From Oscillospiraceae bacterium (GTDB lineage Bacteria; Bacillota; Clostridia; Oscillospirales; CAG-272), in assembly GCA_015063385.1 (NCBI GenBank), contig SVUG01000004.1:1-64000 (forward strand): 64,000 bases of DNA, given 5' to 3'. Shown here piece by piece: positions 23,669 through 32,298 of the stretch. Each line of letters opens with the position of its first letter. Position 1 is the stretch's first letter. Below the pieces are notes generated by a model. It searched no databases and was not told the origin of the DNA. It saw only the letters and a list, made by a program, of their open reading frames with translations. The translations under genes and the position numbers were made by a program.

Positions 23669-24067
23669 TTATTTAAAAATAATTTTTATAGTATCGCTGA
23701 CAGTAGTTCCGTCGGTTGCCATAACCGTAACGTCAACCGAGCCGGAGGCAGTGAAGGTGACTAATCCGTTCTCGTCAATGCTCACGTGCTGCTTCTGCGT
23801 GTCATATACGAAGTCAACGTCGGTGTCGTTCGCATCCTCGGGCGTTACCTTCCACACAAGCTGATATTCGCGTTTTCCGTTTTCATCAGGGGAAAGAACA
23901 ATATATTTCACACCTGAAGCTGTGTAGCTTGCGTTTTTCTCAATGATCTCAATCTGACTTACGTATATAATCTCATTGAAGCTTTTGTGTTTAAGTCCAA
24001 AGAAGGTTACTAAGAAAATGGACAAGGCGTAAATAATTGCGATTGAAATAATTACCGTTTTTTTCAT
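23669..24067 (-). CDS. small membrane-anchored protein with one Ig-like (BIG2-type) domain
   Basis: 132 residues. One N-terminal membrane helix (about 4-24) is followed by an extracytoplasmic part. Residues 60-132 fit a BIG2 domain: LVWKVTPEDANDTDVDFVYD, then VSIDENGLVTFTASGSVDVTVMATD. The cleavage motif for a lipoprotein is missing, so it stays anchored by the helix. It starts directly after the permease stop with no gap and is followed 33 bp later by the large Ig-like lipoprotein, so the three are surely co-expressed. A subunit linking the transporter to the surface protein is a reasonable guess. Confidence 0.7.
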   Translation of the reverse strand: MKKTVIISIAIIYALSIFLVTFFGLKHKSFNEIIYVSQIEIIEKNASYTASGVKYIVLSPDENGKREYQLVWKVTPEDANDTDVDFVYDTQKQHVSIDENGLVTFTASGSVDVTVMATDGTTVSDTIKIIFK

Positions 24068-25771
24068 TTATTTCTCCTTATAATACAGCTTGATTTTGGA
24101 GAAGTACTGCCAGATTCTGTAGATCAGCGCCGCAAGTCCAATCAGGAAAATCTTGATGAAAAGTCCCTCGATTACGTCGCCGTTGGCAAGCGGAATAGTA
24201 TCTACCGCCTCGGTCTTATCAAGCAAGAGCAGCATAGACGCTCCGCCGGTGAGAAAGGCGATAATGAAGGCAGACAGCGTAGCCTTGGTCTCGTTGGGAT
24301 TGCTGTCGGATGCTCCCACGGTGGCGTAAATTTCATACTGCGGATTCATAATATCAAGCTCGGCGCAGTAGAGCAGGTGAGCAAAATATATGAAAATAAG
24401 TCCGAGGGAAAGAATAATTACGTTTATTACTCCAAGTCCCGACGATATGATAAGCACCACGAGGGTTGCCAGAAGTGAAACGAGACAGAACAGAGCGTCG
24501 GGCAAAAGCTTAGAGAAGAGAATAATAGCCGGATTGGTGGGCTGGGTCTTAATAAGATATGCCGAGCGTCCGTCTCTGGAATATATGCTTGCCGCCGTGG
24601 TATTGGCGTTAAGCGCAACGAGAAGTATAATAAGAACGTTGAAGGCAACTATCATATTATTACCCATCTCGTCGGTATTCATTGCGAAGAATACTTTGTT
24701 AAGGAAGAAGGTAAGAAGGGGTATGGAAATCATAATTCCAACGTTAGAGAACATTCTGCTCGGATTTTTTATGGTAATTATCATTTCCGTGAAGAAGGTA
24801 GAGAGCTTTTTATGAGTAACCCTGTTCTTTCTTGGCTTAACCGTCTTTTTAAGATACTCGAAGGGCGTGCTTGCCATTTTGTAGAAGAGAGGAAGCACGA
24901 ATGTCAGACCGAGTGAAAGAAGCACGGCGTCAATTCCAAGAAGAATAAGGAATTTTACTGCTGTTGCTCCGAAGGGGAATAGCGTTCCCATCGTTTTTCC
25001 CGCTAAGCCGAGGAACATCAGTGTGAATTTATGATACGCGCCAAAATTCTCAATATAGGTTACCGCCAGCCATTTTTTGACCCTGTTAAGCGTAACCGGC
25101 ATAGTTGCCAGCAGGTCAAGATTCTCCGGAATAAGAGATATTGCGTAGAATAGCGCGATGACTACCGCCGAAACGATAGCAACCAGAGTGCCGATCTGCA
25201 AAGTTCTGTTCTGCCTGAAGATGTTGGAGATCCACATAGCAGGTATAGAGATAAGCGTTGCGGTGGCAACCGTAAACAGCGAAATAAATACGAAGCATAT
25301 TATCAGCCAAAGGTATGCGAGTAAAGGATAACCGTGCAGGATATAGAATGCAATGAACAGCGGCACGATAAACTCAAAGCTTCTTTTAAGCTCGTATGCA
25401 TAGAAGATAATAAGCTTGGATAGGAAAACCTGTACGGGACGACAAGGGAGAGTCAGTAGTATCGCGTTGTCACGCGAGTAATACATCGAATTAGTGAGAT
25501 TGATGGTGCAGGAAACGAGTGATGCGGCCATCATTATTGCAAATGCGATGGACATTACCGTAGTAGGAGTTGTCTTATCGAAGCTGAAGAGTCCGAGGTA
25601 ATTTACCGCGAAGAGTACAGCTACGAAGATCGCAGTAACCAAAGCAAACTTAAGTACGGCACCGACAACCGACACCAGAATATTGAAGGCACTGACACCC
25701 TCAACCTCAAGTCGCTTGAAGTTCAGCTTTTCCTTAAGCTGCATCTTTACAAGTGTTAATAAGTTTTTCAT
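24068..25771 (-). CDS. large ABC transporter permease (two six-helix halves)
   Basis: 567 residues with about 12-14 membrane segments in two halves. Each half has the ABC-2-like loop sequence after its second helix: SRDNAILLTLPCRPVQVFLSKL near 98 and SRDGRSAYLIKTQPTNPAIILFSKL near 400. A basic cytoplasmic linker (about 300-330, KKTVKPRKNRVTHKK) joins them. This internal repeat suggests one chain does the work of two permeases. It overlaps the YwaF-ABC gene by 4 bases, which supplies the ATPase. The substrate is unknown. Confidence 0.8.
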   Translation of the reverse strand: MKNLLTLVKMQLKEKLNFKRLEVEGVSAFNILVSVVGAVLKFALVTAIFVAVLFAVNYLGLFSFDKTTPTTVMSIAFAIMMAASLVSCTINLTNSMYYSRDNAILLTLPCRPVQVFLSKLIIFYAYELKRSFEFIVPLFIAFYILHGYPLLAYLWLIICFVFISLFTVATATLISIPAMWISNIFRQNRTLQIGTLVAIVSAVVIALFYAISLIPENLDLLATMPVTLNRVKKWLAVTYIENFGAYHKFTLMFLGLAGKTMGTLFPFGATAVKFLILLGIDAVLLSLGLTFVLPLFYKMASTPFEYLKKTVKPRKNRVTHKKLSTFFTEMIITIKNPSRMFSNVGIMISIPLLTFFLNKVFFAMNTDEMGNNMIVAFNVLIILLVALNANTTAASIYSRDGRSAYLIKTQPTNPAIILFSKLLPDALFCLVSLLATLVVLIISSGLGVINVIILSLGLIFIYFAHLLYCAELDIMNPQYEIYATVGASDSNPNETKATLSAFIIAFLTGGASMLLLLDKTEAVDTIPLANGDVIEGLFIKIFLIGLAALIYRIWQYFSKIKLYYKEK

Positions 25772-28065
25772 GCCTCTATAACACCCGCATCGCCGGCATC
25801 TCTTGCCGAGCTGTCAATCATAAGAATATCGTCGCCGTCGATGCTAACCAACGGAGCAGCATCATCGGCATAAATAGTATCGAGATAGAACTGCTCAAGG
25901 TCGATTCCTCTCGCATCAAGCTCGGAAACCTTTGCCGCTGCGCGAATTTTACCTTTTCTTATAATAGCAATCTTATCACAGATTTTTTCAACAACGTCAA
26001 TAATATGGGAGGAGAAGAATACGATGTTGCCCTTTGCAGCATGCTCCTTCATGCACTCCTTAACCTCGAAAATACTGGTGGGGTCAAGACCTGTAAGCGG
26101 CTCGTCAAGAATCCAAACCTTCGGATTGTGAACCAGGGCTGCCATAATAGCAATCTTCTGCTTCATACCGTGGGAGTAGGTCTTCATCTGGTTGTCAAAT
26201 GCGCCAACGAGCTGGAACCTGGAAACGAGTCTTTCAATAGTTTCGTTTCTGTCTTCCTGGCTTACGTTATATAGGTCGGCAATATAGTTGATGTACTCAC
26301 GTCCCGTGAGATTCTCATAAAGTGCGTAATGGTCGGGAACGAATCCGAGGTTAAGCTTAGCCTGCACGGACTGCTTCTCAACGTCATAGCCGCAAATTTC
26401 AATATTACCGGAGGTAATGGTCTGAATACCAACGATGCTCTTGATTATAGTAGATTTACCTGCACCGTTAGGTCCAAGGAAGCCGAAGACCTCACCGCCC
26501 TTAACCTCAAATGATGCGTGGTCGACCGAGTAATGCTTGTTAGCACCGTATTTCTTGGAAAATTCTTTAAGCACTATTCTGGGTGAAGAGTCACCGCTGA
26601 TAGGCTCGTCAATTGATCTTTCGCCAAGATATTCTTTGAAATCCTTTTGCATTTTCTTATAATCTCTTTCTCTAAGTCTTTTATCTTGGGCGTTATCCCA
26701 AGTAGTGAAGAGCAGGGCGTAGAGGAACCACATTCCTGCTGAAATCGCAACGTAAACGAGATAGAACAGTGTTTGGTAGAGGGGATAGAACGTAAGAGTT
26801 ATATCTCCGATACGAAGATCCCATACGAAATCTCTGGTGTTTTCCGCCCACGTACCAAGCTTGTCTACGATAAAGTCACCGTTAATGAAGAAGAAATCGG
26901 GGTTGTGACCGTAATTGGTAAGAAGTGCGTTGAGGAACAACACGAACAGGAAGTAGCCGGCAAAGGCAACCTGCGAATACAGCCATTCCTTGAATTTAGG
27001 ACGTTCAAAGAGTCTGAGTGCTACGAGAACTATCGGCATAAAGAATGCAGGATAGTGGTTGATCCAGAAAATAAATCTCTCTGCCGCCATCGCGTTAACC
27101 GATTCGGGAGTGTTGGGCATTGCCATCGCTAGGAACGCACCCATTACGTTTATGAACAAGCAGAAGTAGAAGACTTTGTCCCATTTGAAGATAAGGCAGA
27201 GAGGAATAACGAACATTGCCGTGTTGCAAAGGTGAAGCGGCCATCTCCAAGGCTGCATGAACATACTCAAATCATAGTATGCAAGGAAGGACCAGAGCCA
27301 AGCGAGAAGCAGATATATCATTGCAAAGCGTCTGACCTCGTAGGACTTGTCCTTAAATATATGAAATATAATGAAGGGAATTATCAGTGTAAAATAGAGA
27401 AGTATTCTGTGTACTTCGGTGAGATCAAAGGTTTTTATGCTTTGATCGACATAACCGAATAGTGCCTGAGGGGCGAAGGCGGGCATAAGAGGAATAATCG
27501 CCAATGGCAGCGCCTGAAGCATTGAAATAACTTGAGACTTGTTCGGCATTTTTCTGTTTTCAAGAAGAATACTTGATAGCGCAAGACCAAGCGCGATAGC
27601 AGTTTCAACTGCAAGGCAGGGAATCCTTGCATCGAAAACCTCAAACGCGTCACTTCCGACAATCGCTATTGAATAAAGCTTGAAGAACGCGATGTCAAGA
27701 ACTAAAATCGGAACAGAGAAGAACTTAACGATGTTCTTAAGTGCATCAAATTTATAAAACTCGTTGAAAGCTATGGTGAATAAAGCCACCCAAGTAAACC
27801 AGACGAGAAGCACCGCAAACGCAGTTGCAACCGTATTGTCACCAAAGGGAACGTTGACGCCTGGTAGGAGAGTCATATTTAAACCTGCAACCCAGTTTAT
27901 AGCCTCTCGCTCCACTTGATAGCGGTAGAAAGCAACTGCGAACATTAAGAAGACAGCGAGCTTTCTGACCAGCGGCATGAACGAGAGCTTACTGTTTGCA
28001 AAATATGCGCCAACGGTAAGCAGTGCTGCCCCAAAAAGAATTGATAGAATGTAAGTAATAACCAT
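25768..28065 (-). CDS. fusion of a YwaF-like membrane domain and an ABC transporter ATPase
   Basis: 765 residues. Residues 1-455 form a membrane region of about 12 helices; the stretch 210-450 resembles the YwaF/TIGR02206 family, with PWRWPLHLCN at 272-281. A charged linker (456-495) leads to a complete ABC ATPase: Walker A GPNGAGKS at 531-538, signature SHGMKQK at 631-637, Walker B WILDEP at 651-656, and an H-loop SSHIID. YwaF proteins are normally separate membrane proteins of unknown role, so this fusion is unusual. It is the first gene of a four-gene operon with a strong promoter. ATP-driven movement of a lipid or surface polymer is possible but not shown. Confidence 0.8.
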   Translation of the reverse strand: MVITYILSILFGAALLTVGAYFANSKLSFMPLVRKLAVFLMFAVAFYRYQVEREAINWVAGLNMTLLPGVNVPFGDNTVATAFAVLLVWFTWVALFTIAFNEFYKFDALKNIVKFFSVPILVLDIAFFKLYSIAIVGSDAFEVFDARIPCLAVETAIALGLALSSILLENRKMPNKSQVISMLQALPLAIIPLMPAFAPQALFGYVDQSIKTFDLTEVHRILLYFTLIIPFIIFHIFKDKSYEVRRFAMIYLLLAWLWSFLAYYDLSMFMQPWRWPLHLCNTAMFVIPLCLIFKWDKVFYFCLFINVMGAFLAMAMPNTPESVNAMAAERFIFWINHYPAFFMPIVLVALRLFERPKFKEWLYSQVAFAGYFLFVLFLNALLTNYGHNPDFFFINGDFIVDKLGTWAENTRDFVWDLRIGDITLTFYPLYQTLFYLVYVAISAGMWFLYALLFTTWDNAQDKRLRERDYKKMQKDFKEYLGERSIDEPISGDSSPRIVLKEFSKKYGANKHYSVDHASFEVKGGEVFGFLGPNGAGKSTIIKSIVGIQTITSGNIEICGYDVEKQSVQAKLNLGFVPDHYALYENLTGREYINYIADLYNVSQEDRNETIERLVSRFQLVGAFDNQMKTYSHGMKQKIAIMAALVHNPKVWILDEPLTGLDPTSIFEVKECMKEHAAKGNIVFFSSHIIDVVEKICDKIAIIRKGKIRAAAKVSELDARGIDLEQFYLDTIYADDAAPLVSIDGDDILMIDSSARDAGDAGVIEA

Positions 28066-28114
28066 GTTAACCTCAAAACAGTTGATTTAGGTATAAAAAA
28101 TAATTTACACACTA

Positions 28115-28143
28115 ATTATACATTAATAATAATAGCAAGTCAA
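28115..28143 (-). promoter_or_regulatory. promoter of the YwaF-ABC/Ig-like operon
   Basis: On the minus strand: -35 TTGACT (28138-28143), 17-bp spacer, -10 TATAAT (28115-28120). About 50 bp of leader precede the start codon. The rest of 28066-28258 is AT-rich and shows no further structure. Confidence 0.8.
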
Positions 28144-28260
28144 TAAGTGAAAGCAAATTCATTTATGAAAAAATATTAACTCATAACCCAAAAAAATGTA
28201 AACGAATTTTAAACAAAACCCTGTTTTTGTACTGTTTTGTAAACCCGCAGTTTGCAAAAA

Positions 28261-28286
28261 AAGAGAGGAGCTTTCACTCCTCTCTT
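28261..28286 (-). terminator. ruvAB operon terminator
   Basis: AAGAGAGGAG (28261-28270), loop CTTTCA with the first C of the arm, CTCCTCTCTT (28277-28286). On the minus strand it is followed by a run of T. It begins 3 bp after the ruvB stop. Confidence 0.88.
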
Positions 28287-28288
28287 GC

Positions 28289-29374
28289 TTAGTTATCTAG
28301 TTCTATGACTTTTTGCCCCGAAAGCTGCGTGCTTCCTGCGTTTCCTCCCGCAACGAACGGAATACCGAGATGGTCGTATGCAAGCTTTGTCACGCATCTG
28401 CCTCTTGGCGTTCTTGCGAGAAATCCGATTTGCATGAGATAAGGCTCGTAGACGTCTTCAATGGTGACGGTTTCCTCTCCGATAGTAGCAGCCAATGTGT
28501 CAAGTCCAACGGGACCTCCGGCGTAGTATTTTATAATTGCTTCAAGCAGTCTGCGGTCTATATTATCAAGACCAAGCTCGTCAATTTCAAGCGCTTCAAG
28601 TGCATATTTTGCAATATCAGAAGTTATAGTTCCGTTGCCTTTAACGAGTGCAAAGTCACGTACGCGCTTCAAGAGTCTGTTTGCAATTCTTGGTGTACCT
28701 CTTGAACGAGATGCAATACTATACGCACCATCATCGGTAATGTCAATTTCCAGAATGCTCGCAGAGCGCTTTACGATAGTTGCAAGCTCTTCGGGTGAAT
28801 AAAGCTCGAGCTTTAAAAGCACGCCGAATCTGTCGCGCAGAGGCGTGGTAAGCTGTCCTGCTCTTGTTGTAGCACCGATAAGTGTGAACTTTGGAATAGG
28901 CATATGAATAGTTCTTGCACTAGGTCCTTTACCTATTATTATGTCTATCGCATAATCCTCCATTGCAGGATAGAGGATTTCCTCTGCAACGCGCGAGAGT
29001 CTGTGTATCTCGTCAATAAATAAGACGTCACCGGGAGCGAGATTGGTAAGTATAGCGGCAAGGTCGCCTGCTTTTTCTATGGCAGGACCGGAGGTGGTGC
29101 GGATATTAACTCCCATTTCGTTGGCAATTATAGCTGAAAGGGTGGTCTTACCCAAACCTGGAGGACCGTAGAGAAGCACGTGGTCAAGCGCTTCTGCACG
29201 CATTTTTGCACTTTCAATATATACTTTAAGGTTAGATTTTGCCTTTTCCTGTCCCACGTACTCCGAAAGAACCTTCGGGCGCAGACAGTTTTCCACCTCT
29301 CCGTCCTCTGAGGAGTCATATTCGTTTGAGAGAATTCGATTTTCAAAATCAAATTCGTTTACTTCTTCCATCAT
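28289..29374 (-). CDS. ruvB: Holliday junction branch migration ATPase RuvB
   Basis: 361 residues. Walker A GPPGLGKT is near 70, Walker [10 protein letters not shown] near 120, and sensor motif GATTRAG near 168. The C-terminal winged helix carries RTPRGR (about 325). RuvB hexamers drive branch migration with RuvA. The start could be either of two adjacent ATG codons. Downstream of ruvA with a 21-bp gap. Confidence 0.97.
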   Translation of the reverse strand: MMEEVNEFDFENRILSNEYDSSEDGEVENCLRPKVLSEYVGQEKAKSNLKVYIESAKMRAEALDHVLLYGPPGLGKTTLSAIIANEMGVNIRTTSGPAIEKAGDLAAILTNLAPGDVLFIDEIHRLSRVAEEILYPAMEDYAIDIIIGKGPSARTIHMPIPKFTLIGATTRAGQLTTPLRDRFGVLLKLELYSPEELATIVKRSASILEIDITDDGAYSIASRSRGTPRIANRLLKRVRDFALVKGNGTITSDIAKYALEALEIDELGLDNIDRRLLEAIIKYYAGGPVGLDTLAATIGEETVTIEDVYEPYLMQIGFLARTPRGRCVTKLAYDHLGIPFVAGGNAGSTQLSGQKVIELDN

Positions 29375-29395
29375 AAAAAGTCGTATCCTTTCGGG

Positions 29396-30010
29396 TTATC
29401 TTGCAAGTCTCTTAAGAGCTTGCCTGATGATTTCACCGGAGTCGTTTATCGAGGGGTCAACGCCCTTGAGAGCTGAAAGCACCGTGTTCTTGTCATAGCC
29501 GAGCACCATGAGCGCCTCCATAGCCTCAGAAACGTTGGAATTCGAGGCGTAATTTGCGGCAGAATTCGAGCTTCCTGCATTGAGAATACTTTCGTTGAGC
29601 ATATCCTTTGACATCTTATCCTTAAGCTCAAGGATAATTCTGAGTGCCGATTTTGCACCAATTCCGGGGGCTTTTGCAATAGCCTTTGCGTCGTCGGTGC
29701 AGATGGCAAGAGCAAGCTTTTCAGGGGTGAGAGTGGAAAGTATACTCATGGCAGCCTTTGGACCGATTCCACTGACACTCGTAAGTCTGTTGAAGCACTC
29801 CTTTTCCTCGTAAGAGCCAAACCCAAAAAGCTCGACTCCGTCCTCTCTTACTGCAAGATGCGTGAATAGCTTTATTTCTTTACCAAGCTTTGAAACAAGT
29901 GATTCAGAGGTTATAAGGCTTACGGTCATTTTATACCCCACGCCACCGCAGTCAATAACGCAGGTGCTAATATCTCTGTAGGCAAGCTCGCCCTTTAAAT
30001 AGTAAAACAT
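29396..30010 (-). CDS. ruvA: Holliday junction branch migration protein RuvA
   Basis: 204 residues. The N-terminal OB domain starts MFYYLKGELAYRD, two helix-hairpin-helix motifs read LTSVSGIGPKAAMSIL and IAKAPGIGAKSALRII, and domain III is at the C-terminus (about 155-204), which contacts RuvB. It forms the tetramer that holds the four-way junction. Co-transcribed with ruvB. Confidence 0.97.
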   Translation of the reverse strand: MFYYLKGELAYRDISTCVIDCGGVGYKMTVSLITSESLVSKLGKEIKLFTHLAVREDGVELFGFGSYEEKECFNRLTSVSGIGPKAAMSILSTLTPEKLALAICTDDAKAIAKAPGIGAKSALRIILELKDKMSKDMLNESILNAGSSNSAANYASNSNVSEAMEALMVLGYDKNTVLSALKGVDPSINDSGEIIRQALKRLAR

Positions 30011-30026
30011 AGATGATTCCTTTCGT

Positions 30027-30221
30027 TTAGGATTCTTTTGGGATTACTCTTTTTATCATTTTTTCAGCAGACTCGCGGTTCAAGGTAATGTCGCGTCCGC
30101 AGCCCTTGCAGGATATACGGACGTCACTTCCAACACGAAGAACTGCAAAGAGGTCGGATGAGCAGGGGTGCTTTTTTTTCATCACCAGTGTGTCGCCCAC
30201 GGAAAATTTGATTATTTGCAT
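30027..30221 (-). CDS. DUF951 family protein
   Basis: 64 residues, the usual size for the family. It shows FSVGDTLVMKKKHPCSSDLFAVLRVGSDVRISCKGCGRDI, with a C-x-x-C (CKGC) and an earlier Cys, suggesting zinc binding. The fold is probably a small beta barrel. The function is unknown. In Firmicutes it is often found near ribosome or replication genes; here it precedes ruvA by 16 bp. Confidence 0.85.
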   Translation of the reverse strand: MQIIKFSVGDTLVMKKKHPCSSDLFAVLRVGSDVRISCKGCGRDITLNRESAEKMIKRVIPKES

Positions 30222-30224
30222 AAC

Positions 30225-30692
30225 TTATTCCTCCGTCTTGTAAAGTGGACGGTATTTTTCTTTTTTAGTTTCCTTTTTCAATTCTGCTTTGATTTTTCTA
30301 TCAATTTTTTCATCAACCTTACGTACCGCCATGAGTATACCGTAGCTTATACCAAATATTGTGGCGTAGAGAACGGTAAAAATTATTATAGCAGTGAAAA
30401 CGGCTCCGCCACCGGCAGAGGATATATTGCCGGTCGAAATAAATATTACAGAGAACGCTAAAAGCAGAACTGCGTAATGTATGAGAACGCGGAGTGCGAG
30501 AACAATCTTCTGAGCACTGAATATAAGTCCCGCTGCTGAAATAATAATGCCGAATCCGAGTATAAGCATGAATGTTGGGAAGTCGATATAGGCATCGGTA
30601 AAATCGCTGGCAAGTCCGAAGAGGTAGAATAGTAGCAGTATCAGTACTGTGTATCCGCCTGCGCGAAGAAGTAAATTCTCTATTTTTTTCAT
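30225..30692 (-). CDS. four-helix membrane protein of unknown function
   Basis: 155 residues from ATG 30692, which has GGAG 7 bases upstream; a TTG 15 bases earlier is open but lacks a site. Four membrane segments lie at about 12-32, 38-58, 70-90 and 98-120, followed by a strongly basic and acidic tail (KVDEKIDRKIKAELKKETKKEK). The layout recalls DUF3021 proteins, but no LytTR gene is near and the sequence match is weak. First gene of the run leading to DUF951-ruvA-ruvB, 3 bp before DUF951. Confidence 0.6.
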   Translation of the reverse strand: MKKIENLLLRAGGYTVLILLLFYLFGLASDFTDAYIDFPTFMLILGFGIIISAAGLIFSAQKIVLALRVLIHYAVLLLAFSVIFISTGNISSAGGGAVFTAIIIFTVLYATIFGISYGILMAVRKVDEKIDRKIKAELKKETKKEKYRPLYKTEE

Positions 30693-30736
30693 AATTTGCT
30701 CCGTCAAAATACTTTATAACAAAATAATACCATATA

Positions 30737-30765
30737 ATGATAGCATAATTAACGCAATTTTGCAA
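30737..30765 (-). promoter_or_regulatory. promoter of the membrane protein-DUF951-ruvAB operon
   Basis: On the minus strand: -35 TTGCAA (30760-30765), 17-bp spacer, extended -10 TGCTATCAT (hexamer 30737-30742). No LexA-type SOS box is seen beside it. Confidence 0.6.
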
Positions 30766-30855
30766 GTCGAATTTTGTAAATTAAGAGATTTTTATATTTG
30801 ACGTGGGAGAAATGAATAAAAATGCATAAACAAGGCAAATTATTCTAAAAAATGG

Positions 30856-30884
30856 TTGACAATTTAAAATATTAGATGTATAAT
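30856..30884 (+). promoter_or_regulatory. nusB operon promoter
   Basis: -35 TTGACA (30856-30861), 17-bp spacer, -10 TATAAT (30879-30884), full consensus, 36 bp before the nusB start. Confidence 0.85.
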
Positions 30885-30920
30885 ATAATGTAATTTATAA
30901 ATTTAATGAGGTGCAAAGTA

Positions 30921-31325
30921 ATGCAAAGAAAGCTTGCTAGAGAAAACGCATTTATGCTTATTTTTGAAAGTGTATGCAAGACTGACGAGGTGGCTGAGGA
31001 AATATTCCTTAAGGCTACTGAGCATCGCGGTCTTGAGACTGACGATTACGTAAAGAGCGTGTTCTTTGGCTCTTATGAAAAGAAAGAAGAGCTTGATTCT
31101 GCAATAGAAAAGCATTTGATGGGCTGGAAGAAGAACAGAATTTCTCCCGTATCGATGGCAATTCTTCGTCTTTCCGCGTACGAGATGCTTTATATTACCG
31201 ACGTTCCCGCTAAGGTGTCTATAAACGAGGCGGTTGAGTTGGCAAAGAAGTTTGACGATGAAAAATCCTATTCCTTTGTTAATGGCGTGCTTAACGCTTT
31301 AGCAGATGAGCTTGCGTTAAAATGA
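30921..31325 (+). CDS. nusB: transcription antitermination factor NusB
   Basis: 134 residues from ATG 30921 (GAGGTG 8 bases upstream); the ATG at 30906 overlaps that site. All-helical NusB fold: KLARENAFMLIFE at the start, VFFGSYEKKEELDSAIEKHL in the middle, and the signature ILRLSAYEMLY and INEAVELAKKFDDEKSYSFVNGVL. It acts with NusE (S10) on boxA RNA in rRNA transcription. Followed with a 4-base overlap by a TsaD paralogue. Confidence 0.96.
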   Translation: MQRKLARENAFMLIFESVCKTDEVAEEIFLKATEHRGLETDDYVKSVFFGSYEKKEELDSAIEKHLMGWKKNRISPVSMAILRLSAYEMLYITDVPAKVSINEAVELAKKFDDEKSYSFVNGVLNALADELALK

Positions 31326-32281
31326 GTATCAAAAAAGCAATACTAGGCATAGATACGAGCAATTACACCACGTCGCTTGCTCTTATGACGCTTGATGGCA
31401 AGCTGATATGCAATCTTAAACGCCCGCTTACCGTCAAAGAAGGGGAGCGCGGACTTCGTCAATCCGACGCGGTGTTTGCGCATACAGTGAATATTCCTGC
31501 TTTGATGGAGGAGCTCTCTCAATATCTTGATATGCACAGCATTTGTGCGGTGGGCGTTAGTGAGAGGCCAAGAAACGTCGACGGCTCCTACATGCCGTGC
31601 TTTCTATCCGGTGCTGCAGTGGCACAGAGCATAGCCGTAGCACTCGGTGTGCCGTTATATAAGTTCTCGCATCAGTGCGGTCACGTTATGGCAGCTATTT
31701 ATTCATCGGGCAAGGCGGAGCTTTTATCTGCTCCTTTTGCGGCGTTTCATATTTCGGGCGGTACAACAGAGCTTTTGAGAGTAAGTGCGAACGATTTAGG
31801 CTTTAACGCTCAGCTTATTGGCGGTACGTCTGACCTCAATGCAGGACAGGTGATTGACCGCATTGGCGTACATATGGGACTCAAATTTCCGGCAGGACCT
31901 GCGCTTGAAGAATACGCCTTAAAAAACACTAAAAAAATTCCCAAAAAGAAAATATCCGCGAGCGGTATGACGGTTAATCTGTCAGGTCTTGAGAATTTAG
32001 CAGTCAAGCTCTATTCCGATACTAACGATAAATCTATTACCGCGGCATTCGTTTTTGATTACATCGCTCGCGCTATAGCTTGTATGATTGACTCATATAC
32101 CGAAAGGTTCGGTCGAGGTCCTATAATATGTGCAGGCGGAGTCATGTGCAATTCAATAATTAAAAACATGCTTTCTGAACGTTATGAGGTATATTTTGCC
32201 GAGCCGTCAATGTCCAGTGACAATGCAGTTGGCATCGCGGCACTTGCGCTCAGAGCATTTAAAGCAGAGCAGGTTGTATAA
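31322..32281 (+). CDS. TsaD/Kae1-like protein (peptidase M22 family paralogue)
   Basis: 319 residues with the ASKHA fold of TsaD. LGIDTSNYTTSLAL is at 7-20 where TsaD has GIETSCDETS. The metal ligand pair is kept as HQCGH (about 121-125) instead of HLEGH. ISGGTTEL near 142 and SSDNAVGIAAL near 300 are also conserved. The changed HQCGH motif and first strand mark it as a paralogue, so it may not make t6A. No TsaB or TsaE gene is near. It overlaps nusB by 4 bases. The function is unknown. Confidence 0.75.
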   Translation: MSIKKAILGIDTSNYTTSLALMTLDGKLICNLKRPLTVKEGERGLRQSDAVFAHTVNIPALMEELSQYLDMHSICAVGVSERPRNVDGSYMPCFLSGAAVAQSIAVALGVPLYKFSHQCGHVMAAIYSSGKAELLSAPFAAFHISGGTTELLRVSANDLGFNAQLIGGTSDLNAGQVIDRIGVHMGLKFPAGPALEEYALKNTKKIPKKKISASGMTVNLSGLENLAVKLYSDTNDKSITAAFVFDYIARAIACMIDSYTERFGRGPIICAGGVMCNSIIKNMLSERYEVYFAEPSMSSDNAVGIAALALRAFKAEQVV

Positions 32282-32298
32282 CTGTTCATAGGAGAGGT

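Noticed and set aside
30225-30692. Assignment of the four-helix protein to DUF3021
   Set aside because: Topology is similar but no LytTR gene is adjacent and the sequence match is weak, so it was left as unknown.
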